Source: Halobiforma lacisalsi AJ5
GTDB taxonomy: Archaea; Halobacteriota; Halobacteria; Halobacteriales; Natrialbaceae
NCBI RefSeq assembly: GCF_000226975.2
Contig: NZ_CP019285.1
Location: 1,550,001-1,614,000, forward strand
Length of the DNA: 64,000 bases
Reading direction: 5' to 3'
In this document: positions 26,643-35,250 of the stretch, piece after piece
Position numbering within the stretch: the first letter of the stretch is position 1
How the letters are laid out: the number at the start of each line of letters is the position of its first letter
The notes under the pieces: model-generated
The model's input: the letters and a program-made list of their open reading frames with translations, nothing else
Database searches by the model: none
Told to the model about the DNA's origin: nothing
Made by a program: the position numbers and the translations under genes

Positions 26643-27951
26643 GTCCCGACCGAATTTCGGGACTTGTCAGTGAACTCGACCTCTATCGCTACCCGGTAGC
26701 GTACGGGGTGAATGCCCGATTCGGCGTCACCGTTCCTGACTTCAGGGCGAGTTGACTGTCGCCCGTCCGCCGTGACGACTGTAGGCCCCGACGGACGAAC
26801 CGTAACCCGACGTTTTTTGCGGCAACGTAATCTGCATTCGCCGTTTCACCACACTGTTCACACTCGAACTCGGATTGTGTCTTTCTATTCCTTCGACACG
26901 TGTGGTTACATCCGGGGCACCGACGACTCGTGTTTTCGGGGGAGACGAACTCGACGCGAATCCCTTCCGCCTTCGCTTTGTATTCTACCAGATCGACGAG
27001 TTGTCGATGCGCCCACTGATGAAACTGCTTTACTGGCGGCGCACGGTCCCGGATGTGTTTCAGATTTTCGAACGCGATGTACTCACAGTCGTACGTCAGC
27101 GCTTCCTCGACGATATCGTTAGCAACTCGGTGTAATACGTCCCTCACATACCGTGACTCTCGGCCACTCATCCGCCGTACCGTCCGGTAAGCGGACTGTG
27201 TTCCTGTTTCGTAGAGGTTTGAACGAACACGTTCGAATTCACGGTGACGATGCCGAAGCTCTCGACCCGACGCGAAATACGCCGTACTCGTCGTCGCGAT
27301 GTTGACGATCCCGAGGTCGACGCCAAGGACTGTCCTGTCCTCGTCGTCAGACATCTTCTCTGCTCGTGGTGTCGGTTTCGGTTTTCGGAACCCGATATGA
27401 AGGTAGTATCCACCGTCCCGTTTGCTTACTGTCGATTCCGTGATTTCCCATCCATCGTCTCGAAGGTACTGGAACTGATACCCCTCTTCGTCCGACGGTA
27501 ATCCGATATCACACCGGATTCGGTCGTCGGTCGTAGCCAACGACACCGTTTCGTCGTCGAACAGCGTCATCGATCGTGTATCGTACGTTATAGTGTCGCT
27601 GGTGAACGTCGGCCGGGAAACCTCGTAGTTCTCGTCGGCTGCTTCGATCTCTGCGGTACCCTCGAGAGCCGCTGCCGCCTGACGAACAGCGAGTACTACG
27701 TGTTGACTCCCCAGATCAGTGCGCGACCGAATCTCGTCGTATACCATCCCCTGGAGAACCGTCGCTCGTGTTTCGTCGGCCTCCCAGCCGATGCGGCTCC
27801 CGACGTTGCACGCGGTTTTCCACTGACTGATCGTTTCCTCAAGCAACTCTTGCTGTTCGTCGGCAAGTACGAGGCGAGTGATCGCTGTTCTCCGCAAGTA
27901 TTCGTCGGCCACTACCAACCCCTGGCTCCGTTTTCCTATTTAAATAATAGG
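26643..27951 (-). mobile_element. IS1341-type element: solitary tnpB between short hairpins
   Basis: A tnpB gene without tnpA is bounded by possible end hairpins: arms GTCCCGA/TCGGGAC at 26643-26663 beyond the 3' end, and CCTATT/AATAGG at 27935-27951 before the gene. IS200/IS605 elements have subterminal hairpins rather than inverted repeats, and the guide-like omega RNA is expected from the tnpB 3' end through the right end (about 26640-26750). The exact borders are not proven. It lies between the SRAP gene and tRNA-Ser. Confidence 0.65.
26689..27912 (-). CDS. tnpB: TnpB RNA-guided nuclease (IS200/IS605 family)
   Basis: Protein of 407 residues, full length for haloarchaeal TnpB. The RuvC-type catalytic residues are all present: Asp in LGVDLGIVNIA, Glu in YIAFENLKHIRDR, and Asp in GETANADYVAAKNVG. 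A zinc finger CPGC...CEQC precedes the last motif. GTG 27912 (VADEYLRRTAITRL) is preferred to TTG 27918. The intact motifs suggest an active enzyme. Codon choice is less GC-biased than the surroundings, as expected for a mobile gene. Family knowledge: TnpB cleaves DNA guided by RNA from the element's right end. Confidence 0.92.
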   Translation of the reverse strand: MADEYLRRTAITRLVLADEQQELLEETISQWKTACNVGSRIGWEADETRATVLQGMVYDEIRSRTDLGSQHVVLAVRQAAAALEGTAEIEAADENYEVSRPTFTSDTITYDTRSMTLFDDETVSLATTDDRIRCDIGLPSDEEGYQFQYLRDDGWEITESTVSKRDGGYYLHIGFRKPKPTPRAEKMSDDEDRTVLGVDLGIVNIATTSTAYFASGRELRHRHREFERVRSNLYETGTQSAYRTVRRMSGRESRYVRDVLHRVANDIVEEALTYDCEYIAFENLKHIRDRAPPVKQFHQWAHRQLVDLVEYKAKAEGIRVEFVSPENTSRRCPGCNHTCRRNRKTQSEFECEQCGETANADYVAAKNVGLRFVRRGLQSSRRTGDSQLALKSGTVTPNRAFTPYATG

Positions 27952-28002
27952 TCGAGTAACTTCTGTAAACACTACTACCCGGAGTGAAATCAATCGAGAA
28001 GA

Positions 28003-28083
28003 CGCCAGGACAGGGATTTGAACCCTGAATCCCAAAGGGAACACGCTTTCCAGGCGTGCGCCTTACCGTTCGGCCATCCTGGC
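28003..28083 (-). tRNA. tRNA-Ser(GGA)
   Basis: Minus-strand cloverleaf: acceptor arms GCCAGGA and TCCTGGC pair fully, followed by discriminator G. The D arm reads GCCGAACGGTAAGGC, the anticodon loop CTGGAAA gives anticodon GGA, an extended variable arm TTCCCTTTGGGATT marks a class II tRNA, and the T arm is CAGGGTTCAAATCCCTG. All match serine tRNA reading UCC/UCU. No intron is visible and CCA is not encoded. Confidence 0.95.
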
Positions 28084-28110
28084 TCGAGTGCACCTAGCCA
28101 CGTCCGTCGT

Positions 28111-28365
28111 TTAACTCTTACTTTTGTCGTCGCCGTGTGCCTCGGTTTCGCCCCCCACACGTGCCGACCGGGCGGCGAGCCGCGGCTCGAGGACGTACGC
28201 GCTGGCGGTCGTCGCGGCGCCGACGAGCGCGGCCACGGCCGCGCCGCGGGGAAGCGTCAACAGGGGCTCGACGAGCAGGGCGTAGCCCTGGACGAGCACC
28301 AGGAACGTCATGAAGCCGACCGCTCCCCACAGGAGGGCGGATTTGGTACGCGGGTCCATTTCCAT
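28111..28365 (-). CDS. Small two-helix membrane protein
   Basis: Protein of 84 residues from ATG 28365 (MEMDPRTKSALLWG). Two hydrophobic stretches are visible, about residues 9-31 (LLWGAVGFMTFLVLVQGYAL) and 40-58. A charged tail follows. It starts 16 nt after the ridA stop on the same strand and is probably co-transcribed. A longer frame from TTG 28389 is less likely. No function can be assigned. Confidence 0.7.
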   Translation of the reverse strand: MEMDPRTKSALLWGAVGFMTFLVLVQGYALLVEPLLTLPRGAAVAALVGAATTASAYVLEPRLAARSARVGGETEAHGDDKSKS

Positions 28366-28381
28366 CGGACTCGAGGAGCCG

Positions 28382-28762
28382 TCAGTCAAGCGAGGCGATG
28401 GCCTCGATCTCTACGCCGACGCCCTTCGGCAGCGCGGCTACCTCGACGGCGCTGCGAGCCGGCGGCTCGGCGTCGAAGTAGTCGGCGTAGGTTTCGTTCA
28501 TCGCGTCGAAGTCCTCGATATCGTCGAGGAACACCGTCACCTTGAGCACGTCCTCGAGGTCGGCTCCCTCTTCCTCGAGGATCGCCGAGAGGTTCTCCAG
28601 TGCCTGCTCGGTCTGGGCCTCGATGGGGTCGTCGTCGAGCAGGTCGCCGTCGGGGGTCATCGGGATCTGTCCGGCGGTAAAGAGAACGTCGCCGTCGTTG
28701 GTCGCCTGGCTGTACGCGCCGACGGCCGCGGGGGCCGCGTCGGTATCAGTGATGCGTTTCAT
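28382..28762 (-). CDS. ridA: RidA-family enamine/imine deaminase
   Basis: Cytoplasmic protein of 126 residues, standard RidA length, which hydrolyses the reactive 2-aminoacrylate/2-aminocrotonate intermediates released by PLP dehydratases. Family phrases include GAYSQATNDGDVLFTAGQIP, DFDAMNETYADYF, and the active-site Arg in PPARSAVEVAALPKGVGVE. It lies downstream of ilvA on the same strand, separated by a hexanucleotide repeat, which matches its role in clearing the product of threonine dehydratase. Confidence 0.95.
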   Translation of the reverse strand: MKRITDTDAAPAAVGAYSQATNDGDVLFTAGQIPMTPDGDLLDDDPIEAQTEQALENLSAILEEEGADLEDVLKVTVFLDDIEDFDAMNETYADYFDAEPPARSAVEVAALPKGVGVEIEAIASLD

Positions 28763-28802
28763 ACCCGGTACCTTTCGGCGAGTGGGCTTAAAGGCAGGCG
28801 GA

Positions 28803-28852
28803 TCGGAGTCGGAGTCAGAATCGGAATCGGACTGGAACCGGAGTCGGAATCG
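28803..28852. repeat. Degenerate hexanucleotide microsatellite between ilvA and ridA
   Basis: About eight imperfect six-base units of the kind GGAGTC, AGAATC and GGAATC fill the 99-nt gap between the ilvA stop and the ridA start. The same unit type occurs at 38077-38108 inside coding DNA and in complementary form at 7488-7532. Confidence 0.65.
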
Positions 28853-28861
28853 AAGCCGCGC

Positions 28862-30073
28862 TCAGACCAGCACGTCGACGTCGTACCCCTCTTCGCGGAG
28901 ATCCGCGAGGAACTCCTCGACGTGGTCGGGGCCGCGCATCTCGAGTTCGATCTCGACCTCGGTGTCGTTGAGCTCGACGCCCCGCGAGGTTCGGTCGTGG
29001 TGGATCGCGTAGATGTTCGCCTGGTGGGCAGTGAAGATTTCGAGCAAGTCCTCGAGGGCACCGGGTTGATCCGAGAGGACGGTCCGGATCTTCAGGTAGC
29101 GCCCGGTCTCGACGAGGCCGCGGACGATGACGTTGGTGAGGGTGTTGAGGTCGATGTTGCCGCCACACAGCGCCGGGACGATCGTCTCGCCCTCGTCGTA
29201 GTCGAACTTCTCGAAGAGGACGGCAGCAAGCGCCACCGCGCCGGCCCCCTCGACCACCGTCTTCGATCGCTCGAGCAGGTGGACGATGGCCATCGCGATC
29301 TCGGGGTCCGAGACGGTGACCACCTCGTCGACGCGCTCCTGGATGTGCGGGAAGGTCCGTTCGCCGACGCTGCGGGTCGCGATCCCGTCGGCGATCGTGT
29401 CGACGCCCTCGAGCGTGACCCGTTCGCCTTTCTCGAGCGAGGGGGCGGCGCTCGAGGCTCCCTCGGCCTGAACCCCGATCACGCGTGCGTCGGGTTTCTT
29501 CCCCTTGATCGCCGTCGCGATACCGCTGATGAGTCCCCCGCCGCCGATCGGGACGACGACGGTCTCGACCTCCGGACAGTCGTCCAGGATCTCGAGGCCG
29601 ATCGTCCCCTGGCCGGCCATCACGTCCTCGTCGTCGAAGGCGTGGAGGTAGGTGCGACCCTCCTCGCGCTCGATCTCGTGGGCGCGCTCGGCGGCCTCGT
29701 TGTAGTCCGACCCCTCGAGAACGACCTCGGCGCCGTAGTTGCGCGTGGCCTTGACCTTCGAGATGGGTGCGTGCTCGGGCATCACGATCTTCGCGTCGAC
29801 CCCCTGGCGCGTGGCCGCGAGCGCGACGCCCTGGGCGTGGTTGCCCGCGCTCGCCGTCACGACGCCCGCCTCCCGCTGGTCCTCGGAGAGGGTCGCGATC
29901 CGGTTCGTCGCCCCGCGGATCTTGAACGCTCCCGTCCGCTGGAAGTTCTCCAGTTTCAGGTGGACGTCCGCGCCGGTCATCGACGAGTACGTGTGAGAGT
30001 ACTCGAGCGGTGTATGGCGGGACGTCTCCCGTACCCGCTCTCGCGCCTCGAGAATGTCGTCGAGTTCGAGCAT
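28862..30073 (-). CDS. ilvA: Threonine ammonia-lyase with ACT domain
   Basis: PLP enzyme of 403 residues converting threonine to 2-oxobutanoate and ammonia, the entry to isoleucine synthesis. The PLP lysine is in NFQRTGAFKIRGATN, the SAGNHAQGVA loop is present, and the glycine loop VVPIGGGGLISG binds the phosphate. Residues about 325-403 form one ACT regulatory domain (LSDQPGALEDLLEIF), as in the shorter catabolic-like type rather than the 510-residue E. coli IlvA. Followed by ridA on the same strand. Confidence 0.95.
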   Translation of the reverse strand: MLELDDILEARERVRETSRHTPLEYSHTYSSMTGADVHLKLENFQRTGAFKIRGATNRIATLSEDQREAGVVTASAGNHAQGVALAATRQGVDAKIVMPEHAPISKVKATRNYGAEVVLEGSDYNEAAERAHEIEREEGRTYLHAFDDEDVMAGQGTIGLEILDDCPEVETVVVPIGGGGLISGIATAIKGKKPDARVIGVQAEGASSAAPSLEKGERVTLEGVDTIADGIATRSVGERTFPHIQERVDEVVTVSDPEIAMAIVHLLERSKTVVEGAGAVALAAVLFEKFDYDEGETIVPALCGGNIDLNTLTNVIVRGLVETGRYLKIRTVLSDQPGALEDLLEIFTAHQANIYAIHHDRTSRGVELNDTEVEIELEMRGPDHVEEFLADLREEGYDVDVLV

Positions 30074-30409
30074 ACGTCCGAGTATCCGGCCACCCTCGTA
30101 ATATTGTTGGGATTAGACCGACGGCTCGGCGGTAGTGTTACGGAACGGCACCGCTGACGGCACGAATCGCACAAACGGGAAGTTGACGGACGGGAGCGGT
30201 TGACCCGGTCCGTCGGCTGTCGATGTTAGGACAGGAAAGTGCTGCCGGGTGCGGGCAGCACGACAGGGAATACACGGCGTGTGACGTGCGAGTGTAGACG
30301 GGGACGCCGAGACCATAAAACCCATCCCTCCGGACTGGAAGTGAAAGTGCCAGACGGCGTCGGGGTGAACTGCCCGTCTGACGGCCGACAGACGATCGAC
30401 AGACGACCG
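30074..30409. other. 336-nt gene-free stretch upstream of ilvA with a hairpin
   Basis: No credible gene is present on either strand. A strong hairpin has arms GTGCTGCC (30239-30246) and GGCAGCAC (30254-30261) with direct copies of GACAGG on both sides. On the minus strand a TATA-like GTTTTATGG (about 30315-30323) would start a transcript roughly 220 nt before ilvA, so a structured leader or a small RNA is possible. I could not match it to RNase P RNA, SRP RNA or a known riboswitch. Confidence 0.5.
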
Positions 30410-30856
30410 TCATTCGTCACTGTGTATCACGACGTCGGTCCGCTCGAGATACCGCCGAACGCGCGCGGCAAACGGCCCGTTACCCGGCCAGTCGACCCGG
30501 TCGGCGACGCCGAGGCGAGTGGGGTCGCCGACGTAGACCGCGATGTCCGCATCGACCTCCTGGCTTCCGTCCACCGCGCTCGCCGCGTCCGTCTTCCAGG
30601 GGACCGACACCCGGACGTACAACCCGTCCTCGACCCCCTCGTACCGATCCAGGCGCTCGAGCCCTACGTCGTCGACCGCCAGCAGTCGGCCGTCGACGCG
30701 TCCGCCCGGTGCCAGCGTCGGATACCGCCCGTCGACGCGGTGTACCCCCTCGAGGGTTGCTCGACCCTGGAGTTCGTACCTGGCCGGTGGCTCGCCCTCG
30801 AGGACGGCTTCGACGCGGTCGTGATCGGTCAGCGTTCCGTAGACGAAGACGTACAC
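30410..30856 (-). CDS. AIG2/gamma-glutamylcyclotransferase-like protein
   Basis: Protein of 148 residues with the GGCT-like beta-barrel fold. The start MYVFVYGTLTDHDRVEAVLEG holds the conserved YGTL substrate loop, and LDRYEGVEDGLYVRV is the second family block with a Glu in the catalytic region. Members cleave gamma-glutamyl amines or peptides, but haloarchaeal substrates (gamma-glutamylcysteine is their thiol) are not established. It is convergent to nothing and upstream of the leader region of ilvA on the same strand. Confidence 0.85.
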   Translation of the reverse strand: MYVFVYGTLTDHDRVEAVLEGEPPARYELQGRATLEGVHRVDGRYPTLAPGGRVDGRLLAVDDVGLERLDRYEGVEDGLYVRVSVPWKTDAASAVDGSQEVDADIAVYVGDPTRLGVADRVDWPGNGPFAARVRRYLERTDVVIHSDE

Positions 30857-30981
30857 GTTCCCCTATCGAACATCGGGCCACTTGTGTTCGGAGGGTCGAC
30901 CCACGGAGCCGTCGTTTACGTGGCCTCGACCCGTCGTGTCACCACACAAAACACTTATAATATCGGTAGGGAACCACGCTC

Positions 30982-32058
30982 ATGAATCGCGAGCTTGCCC
31001 TGAGCGGTGCCGCGCTCGCCGTCGCAGCCATTGCGCTCGCGACGCTTGCCCTCTCCGGTGCGGTCGCCGACCCCGCCGAACCCGACGCCGAATCGAAAAT
31101 CGAAGGCCACGCGTCGCTGCTGGAGGTGACGATCGCCGCCGACGACGTCTCCGGCGAAACGGTCTCCCTCGAGATCGACAGCTACCTCGAACACCGCGGT
31201 CAGCCGGTCGAGAACGTCACCGTGGTCCACCGGGCCACCGACACGGACACCGACCTCGTCGAGGACCAGACCTACCGCGAGGTCGGGACGCTCGAAGATG
31301 GGAGCGAGACCGTCGCCACCGCGACCGTCGACGTCCCCCGGGAGGGGAGCTACGACCTCGAGACCTTCGTCTACGCCGACGGCACGCGGACGGAATCGGC
31401 CACCCACCGGGTCTACGGCGTCGACGCCCTGACGCCGGCTTACGCCGACTCGAGTCTGGAGTTCCACCGCTTCGGCGGCGAGGACGGTCCCCTCGCGGAC
31501 GTGCCCGCCATCGAGTACTCCGTCGTCGACACGAGCGACGACGGCGAGGCGACCGTCGAGGTGACGGGCTATCTCACCAACGCGGGCGACGACCCCGCCG
31601 ACGACCTCGAACTCGAGCTGAAGGCCCGCCAGATCGACTCGAACGTCGTCGCCGACGCGGATACCGTGTCGGTCCCGGCCGTCGATCCCGGCAAGACCGC
31701 GACGCCGTCGACCGAACTCGAGGTGGCCGACGAGTACGCCTACTACCTCGACGCGGTGCTCTGGCACGACGGAACGATCATCGCGACCGACCGCGCGGTC
31801 GCCGACCTCGGTCCCGATGGGAACGGGACCGACGCGACGTTCGAGACGGCCGACTTCGAGGAGGACGACGGCTTCGAGACGACTGCGGGGGACGTCGACG
31901 ACGGAATGAGCAGCGACGGCGCGGACCAGGCCACGAGCGACGACGAGGACGAGGACCACGGCGGCGACGGAACGCCCGGCTTCGGGTTCGTCGCGACCGC
32001 GCTCGCAGTGTTCGCCGCGATCGCCGTCATCGCAGCGACCCGAACGATCGACCGCTAA
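30982..32058 (+). CDS. PGF-CTERM surface protein (DUF7490-like)
   Basis: Exported protein of 358 residues. The N-terminal segment (ALSGAALAVAAIALATLAL) is a signal peptide or anchor. Two similar beta domains follow (about 45-145 and 160-260). Then comes an acidic Ser/Asp-rich stalk, and a C-terminal TPGFGF followed by a hydrophobic helix and basic tail. This is the PGF-CTERM sorting signal cut by archaeosortase A, which swaps it for a lipid anchor. Several N-x-T/S sites could be glycosylated. The DUF number is from memory and should be checked. The next gene follows after 24 nt. Confidence 0.82.
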   Translation: MNRELALSGAALAVAAIALATLALSGAVADPAEPDAESKIEGHASLLEVTIAADDVSGETVSLEIDSYLEHRGQPVENVTVVHRATDTDTDLVEDQTYREVGTLEDGSETVATATVDVPREGSYDLETFVYADGTRTESATHRVYGVDALTPAYADSSLEFHRFGGEDGPLADVPAIEYSVVDTSDDGEATVEVTGYLTNAGDDPADDLELELKARQIDSNVVADADTVSVPAVDPGKTATPSTELEVADEYAYYLDAVLWHDGTIIATDRAVADLGPDGNGTDATFETADFEEDDGFETTAGDVDDGMSSDGADQATSDDEDEDHGGDGTPGFGFVATALAVFAAIAVIAATRTIDR

Positions 32059-32082
32059 CCGCTACCTGTACCCGCTACTGCC

Positions 32083-32502
32083 ATGACCGATACGCCATCC
32101 ACCACTCCGACGGACCAGACTGCATCGACCGACGCGACCGACGGCGAGAGCGAGACGAGCGAAGTGTTCGACGGCCTCGAGGGCGGAAGCGAGACCGAGA
32201 GCGAGGGCAGGGGAAACGGTGAGCTCCCCCCGAACCCGCCCGAACGCCCGCCCGTCGACGACCGACGCGGCCGCATCGACCTCGAGGCTGCGACGATCCG
32301 GCGCTACCTCGCCTGGGGTGCGCTGGCGGTGTGTTCGGTGCTCGCGGTCGTCGCGACCGTTCGACTCTACGGGAGCGTTACGGCGGCGATCGATCTCTGG
32401 GTGACCGAGCGCTATCAGCCGCTGATGCGAGCCGCGTTCAACGTCGTGGTGTTGCTCGGCTCGCTGACCGGCATCTCACTGGTCCTCCGGGAGCTGAACT
32501 GA
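32083..32502 (+). CDS. Acidic two-helix membrane protein
   Basis: Protein of 139 residues. The first about 70 residues are disordered and rich in Thr, Asp, Glu and Ser, coded in part by six-base repeats (GAGACC/GAGAGC). Two membrane helices follow, about 78-97 (YLAWGALAVCSVLAVVATV) and 115-134. It starts 24 nt after the PGF-CTERM gene and is probably its operon partner. No function is known to me. Confidence 0.75.
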   Translation: MTDTPSTTPTDQTASTDATDGESETSEVFDGLEGGSETESEGRGNGELPPNPPERPPVDDRRGRIDLEAATIRRYLAWGALAVCSVLAVVATVRLYGSVTAAIDLWVTERYQPLMRAAFNVVVLLGSLTGISLVLRELN

Positions 32503-32573
32503 TCCGGGAAGCCGCCGACCACCGGCCGAGAGGAGCACAGGTTTCTTCCGGAAACCGTTCGTTCCGCGGGACG

Positions 32574-33068
32574 ATGGATCCTCGAGAGGACAATGGCTCG
32601 AACGCTTCAGCTGAGGTTTCCGACCCGGTCGTCCGACCGTTCGGATACGTCGAAACGGAGGCAGTCGTCCGCCGTATCGGCGATCGGGACCTCTACCTGG
32701 GCAACAAATTCGCGGCGATTCCCGGGGAACACCCCGAGGAGTTCGACTTCGTGATTTCGGCGACCGACGAGGCGTTCCCCCGGACGACACATCATCGACC
32801 CCTGATCGATGGCTCCGGGAACGAGTGGGCTGATTTCGAGGCCGCGGTCGATACCGCTCGGACGCTGTTCGATGCAGAGGGTCGTTTGCTGATCCACTGT
32901 ACGGCTGGCATCTCCCGCAGCAGTACGCTCGTTGCGACGGCGATAGCGGCCGAAGAGGAACGGCGCTTCCGCGAGGCGCTACGCATCGTTCAGGAGGCCC
33001 GACCGTTTGCGATGCCCAACCCTGCCCTCCACGAGTTGGCAGTCGTGTACCTGGCGGCGAACGGATAG
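32574..33068 (+). CDS. Dual-specificity protein phosphatase-like
   Basis: Cysteine phosphatase of 164 residues. The active-site loop HCTAGISRS fits CxxxxxR(S/T) with catalytic Cys and Arg, and an upstream Asp-containing loop (FVISATDEAFPRTTHHRPLID) can supply the general acid. ATG 32574 is chosen because the conserved part begins soon after; the longer frame overlaps the previous gene. It probably dephosphorylates protein Ser/Thr/Tyr residues or a small phosphate ester in the cytoplasm. Confidence 0.87.
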   Translation: MDPREDNGSNASAEVSDPVVRPFGYVETEAVVRRIGDRDLYLGNKFAAIPGEHPEEFDFVISATDEAFPRTTHHRPLIDGSGNEWADFEAAVDTARTLFDAEGRLLIHCTAGISRSSTLVATAIAAEEERRFREALRIVQEARPFAMPNPALHELAVVYLAANG

Positions 33069-33181
33069 CCAGCCGGTAGCAACCGTCGCAGTGTCGATCG
33101 AAATCCGGCTCTATCGGTCACGTCCGGGCACCAGCGAACTACGACGAAACGGGAGAAAAAACGCTCCGCTCTCGAGGCGCG

Positions 33182-34330
33182 TTACCGCTCTCCCAGCGGG
33201 ACGAACTCCTCGTCCTCGGAGCCCGTATAGCGCGCTCGTGGTCGGATAAGGCGGTTGTCCTCCTGGTACTCGAGGACGTGGGCGATCCAGCCCCCGGCGC
33301 GGCTCATCGCGAAGATGGGCGTGTACATGTCGATCGGGATGCCGAGCTGGTAGTAGACCGACCCCGAGTAGAAGTCGACGTTCGGAGCGATCCCCTTCTC
33401 GACGAGGCCCTTCTCCTCGGTGAGGTAGTCTTCGATCGTGGTCGTGATCTCGTACCACTTGTCGTCGCCGTTGTCGGCGAGTTCCTTGCTGCGTTCCTGG
33501 AGGATCTTCGCGCGGGGGTCTTTGACGTTGTAAACCCGGTGACCGAACCCGGGGATGCGCCGTCCCTCGTCGGTCGCCTCCTCGACCCACTCGAGCGGAT
33601 CCTTGCCGCTCTCGTCGATCTCCATCAGGACCTCCATGACGTCCTGGTTTGCCCCGCCGTGTAGCGGACCGGACAGCGCCGCGACGCCGCCGGTGACCGC
33701 GCTGTAGATGTCGGCCATCGTCGAGCCGATCACCATCGAGGTAAACGTCGAGGCGTTCAGGCCATGGTCGGCGTGCAGGATTAGCGCCTGATCGAACGTT
33801 TCGGCCGCGACGTCGTCCGGCTGTTCGCCGGTCAGCATGTAGAGGAAATTGGCGGCAAGCCCCAGATCGGGATCGGGGTCGACGGGTTCTTCGCCCAGCC
33901 GGTACCGCTCGAAGGCCGCGAGCGCGGTCGGGATCTTGGCGGTGATACGCCGGCCCTTCCGGAGCGTCGCCTCGAGGTCGTCGGGGTCGGCCTCGTCTTC
34001 GGGTTCGTACGCCGAGAACATCGACACGGCCGTTCGAAGCGCCGCCATCGGCCGCTCGTCGGCCTCGGCGAGTCGCTCCATCGTCGCGAGGACGTCGTCG
34101 TCGACCTCGCGTTCGGTCGCCATCGCGTCGGCGAACTCCGCGAGTTCGTCCTCGCCGGGCAGGCGGCCGTGCCAGAGGAGATACAGCACTTCCTCGTAGC
34201 TCGCACCGCGGGCGAGGTCCTCGATCTCGTACCCGCGGTAGATCAGTCGTCCCTCGTCGCCGTCGATCGAGCTAAGATCCGACTCTGCGACTAGGACACC
34301 CTCCAGCCCTTTTTTGAGGTCGTCTGCCAT
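33182..34330 (-). CDS. gltA: Citrate synthase
   Basis: TCA-cycle enzyme of 382 residues condensing acetyl-CoA and oxaloacetate. Short type II-like/archaeal form. Conserved blocks: GRLIYRGYEIEDLA, the active-site His region ILHADHGLNASTFTSM, GPLHGGANQDVMEVL, GFGHRVYNVKDPRA and the late Asp in NVDFYSGSVYYQLGIP. ATG 34330 begins MADDLKKGLEG; a TATA-like GATAATGCTTTT sits about 25 nt upstream, so the 11-codon longer frame is rejected. Confidence 0.96.
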   Translation of the reverse strand: MADDLKKGLEGVLVAESDLSSIDGDEGRLIYRGYEIEDLARGASYEEVLYLLWHGRLPGEDELAEFADAMATEREVDDDVLATMERLAEADERPMAALRTAVSMFSAYEPEDEADPDDLEATLRKGRRITAKIPTALAAFERYRLGEEPVDPDPDLGLAANFLYMLTGEQPDDVAAETFDQALILHADHGLNASTFTSMVIGSTMADIYSAVTGGVAALSGPLHGGANQDVMEVLMEIDESGKDPLEWVEEATDEGRRIPGFGHRVYNVKDPRAKILQERSKELADNGDDKWYEITTTIEDYLTEEKGLVEKGIAPNVDFYSGSVYYQLGIPIDMYTPIFAMSRAGGWIAHVLEYQEDNRLIRPRARYTGSEDEEFVPLGER

Positions 34331-34575
34331 ACTCCGATCTTTCAGTCGCCCATGGAAAAGCATTATCGTTTGCCGTCCGTTTTCGCCCGTTCCGACGCAT
34401 GTCCCGGCATATCAGGAGCGTACTTTCGGACAGGCGTTGGGTCATCGCCCTCTCGAGTGTAGGTCCGTTTCGAAGGGCGTCCGTGCTGGCCAAAGGTGTA
34501 GAATAATTGTGATAGATTCGTCCACTCCGGAACTACTCCTGACGGGGTTGTGCCGCGGGGACGTCCCTGCGACGA

Positions 34576-35247
34576 TTACTTTGCGAGGATCGAGTCCATC
34601 AGTTTCGTCTGGGCGGCCGCCAGGTGTTCGGTGAACGTCGAGCGGGCCACGCCCAGTTCCTCCGCGACGTCCGTCGCGTTCGCCCCCTTCGGGTAGTCGA
34701 AGTATCCCATCTCGTAGGCCGTCTCGATGATCTCCTGCTGGCGGTCGGTCAGCTCCTCCCTGTCGACGATGACCGGGTCACTCGAGGACTCCTCGTGGTC
34801 CTGGGTCAGATCCTCGACGAGGACGCCGTCGAAGCTATCCCGCAACTCGTCGACGATGCCGGCGACCTCCTCGAGCTCGAGGGTGCGAAACGAAAGGAGG
34901 AGGGACCCGTCCTGGGCCCGGACCGAGGAGATCGGGGTCCCGGTCTCCTCGACGATTTCACACGCACAGTCGTTCGACCTGTCGCGCTCGAACCGGTACA
35001 CGGCTTCGTGTTCGCTGGCCTGTACCGACGTCATCTCGACGTCGGTCGGTGCGTCGTCCGCGATGTCCTCGGGCGAGGCGTTCGTCGGGAGTTCGAACTC
35101 CTCGACAACGACCTGGTCTTCTCCCGAGCCGGCGGGAACCCGCGTTCGACTTACCGAGTCGATCGGTTGCTCGGTACTCGCGGAGACGCTCGCGACCGGG
35201 CATTCGGCAGGATCGCGGACGACGACAGTTGCTCGAAAGCCTGTCAT
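34576..35247 (-). CDS. Bat-type HTH_10 transcription regulator
   Basis: Protein of 223 residues of the bacterio-opsin-activator-like family. The N-terminal about 160 residues form a sensor-like domain; the C-terminus has the HTH_10 signature (DRQQEIIETAYEMGYFDYPK, then ATDVAEELGVARSTFTEHL). Such proteins control stress, phototrophy or metabolic genes in haloarchaea. No membrane or PAS domain is evident. The upstream region carries repeated GGGGT/ACCCC half-sites, which hints at autoregulation. Its targets are unknown. Confidence 0.9.
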   Translation of the reverse strand: MTGFRATVVVRDPAECPVASVSASTEQPIDSVSRTRVPAGSGEDQVVVEEFELPTNASPEDIADDAPTDVEMTSVQASEHEAVYRFERDRSNDCACEIVEETGTPISSVRAQDGSLLLSFRTLELEEVAGIVDELRDSFDGVLVEDLTQDHEESSSDPVIVDREELTDRQQEIIETAYEMGYFDYPKGANATDVAEELGVARSTFTEHLAAAQTKLMDSILAK

Positions 35248-35250
35248 ATA

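Noticed and set aside
30113-30413. Minus-strand reading frames, or RNase P/SRP RNA, upstream of ilvA
   Set aside because: The frames lack acidic bias and domains. The conserved RNase P and SRP core sequences could not be found on either strand.
34331-34575. Possible gene between citrate synthase and the HTH_10 regulator
   Set aside because: Short frames only, no start signal or domain; the stretch appears to hold just the citrate synthase promoter.
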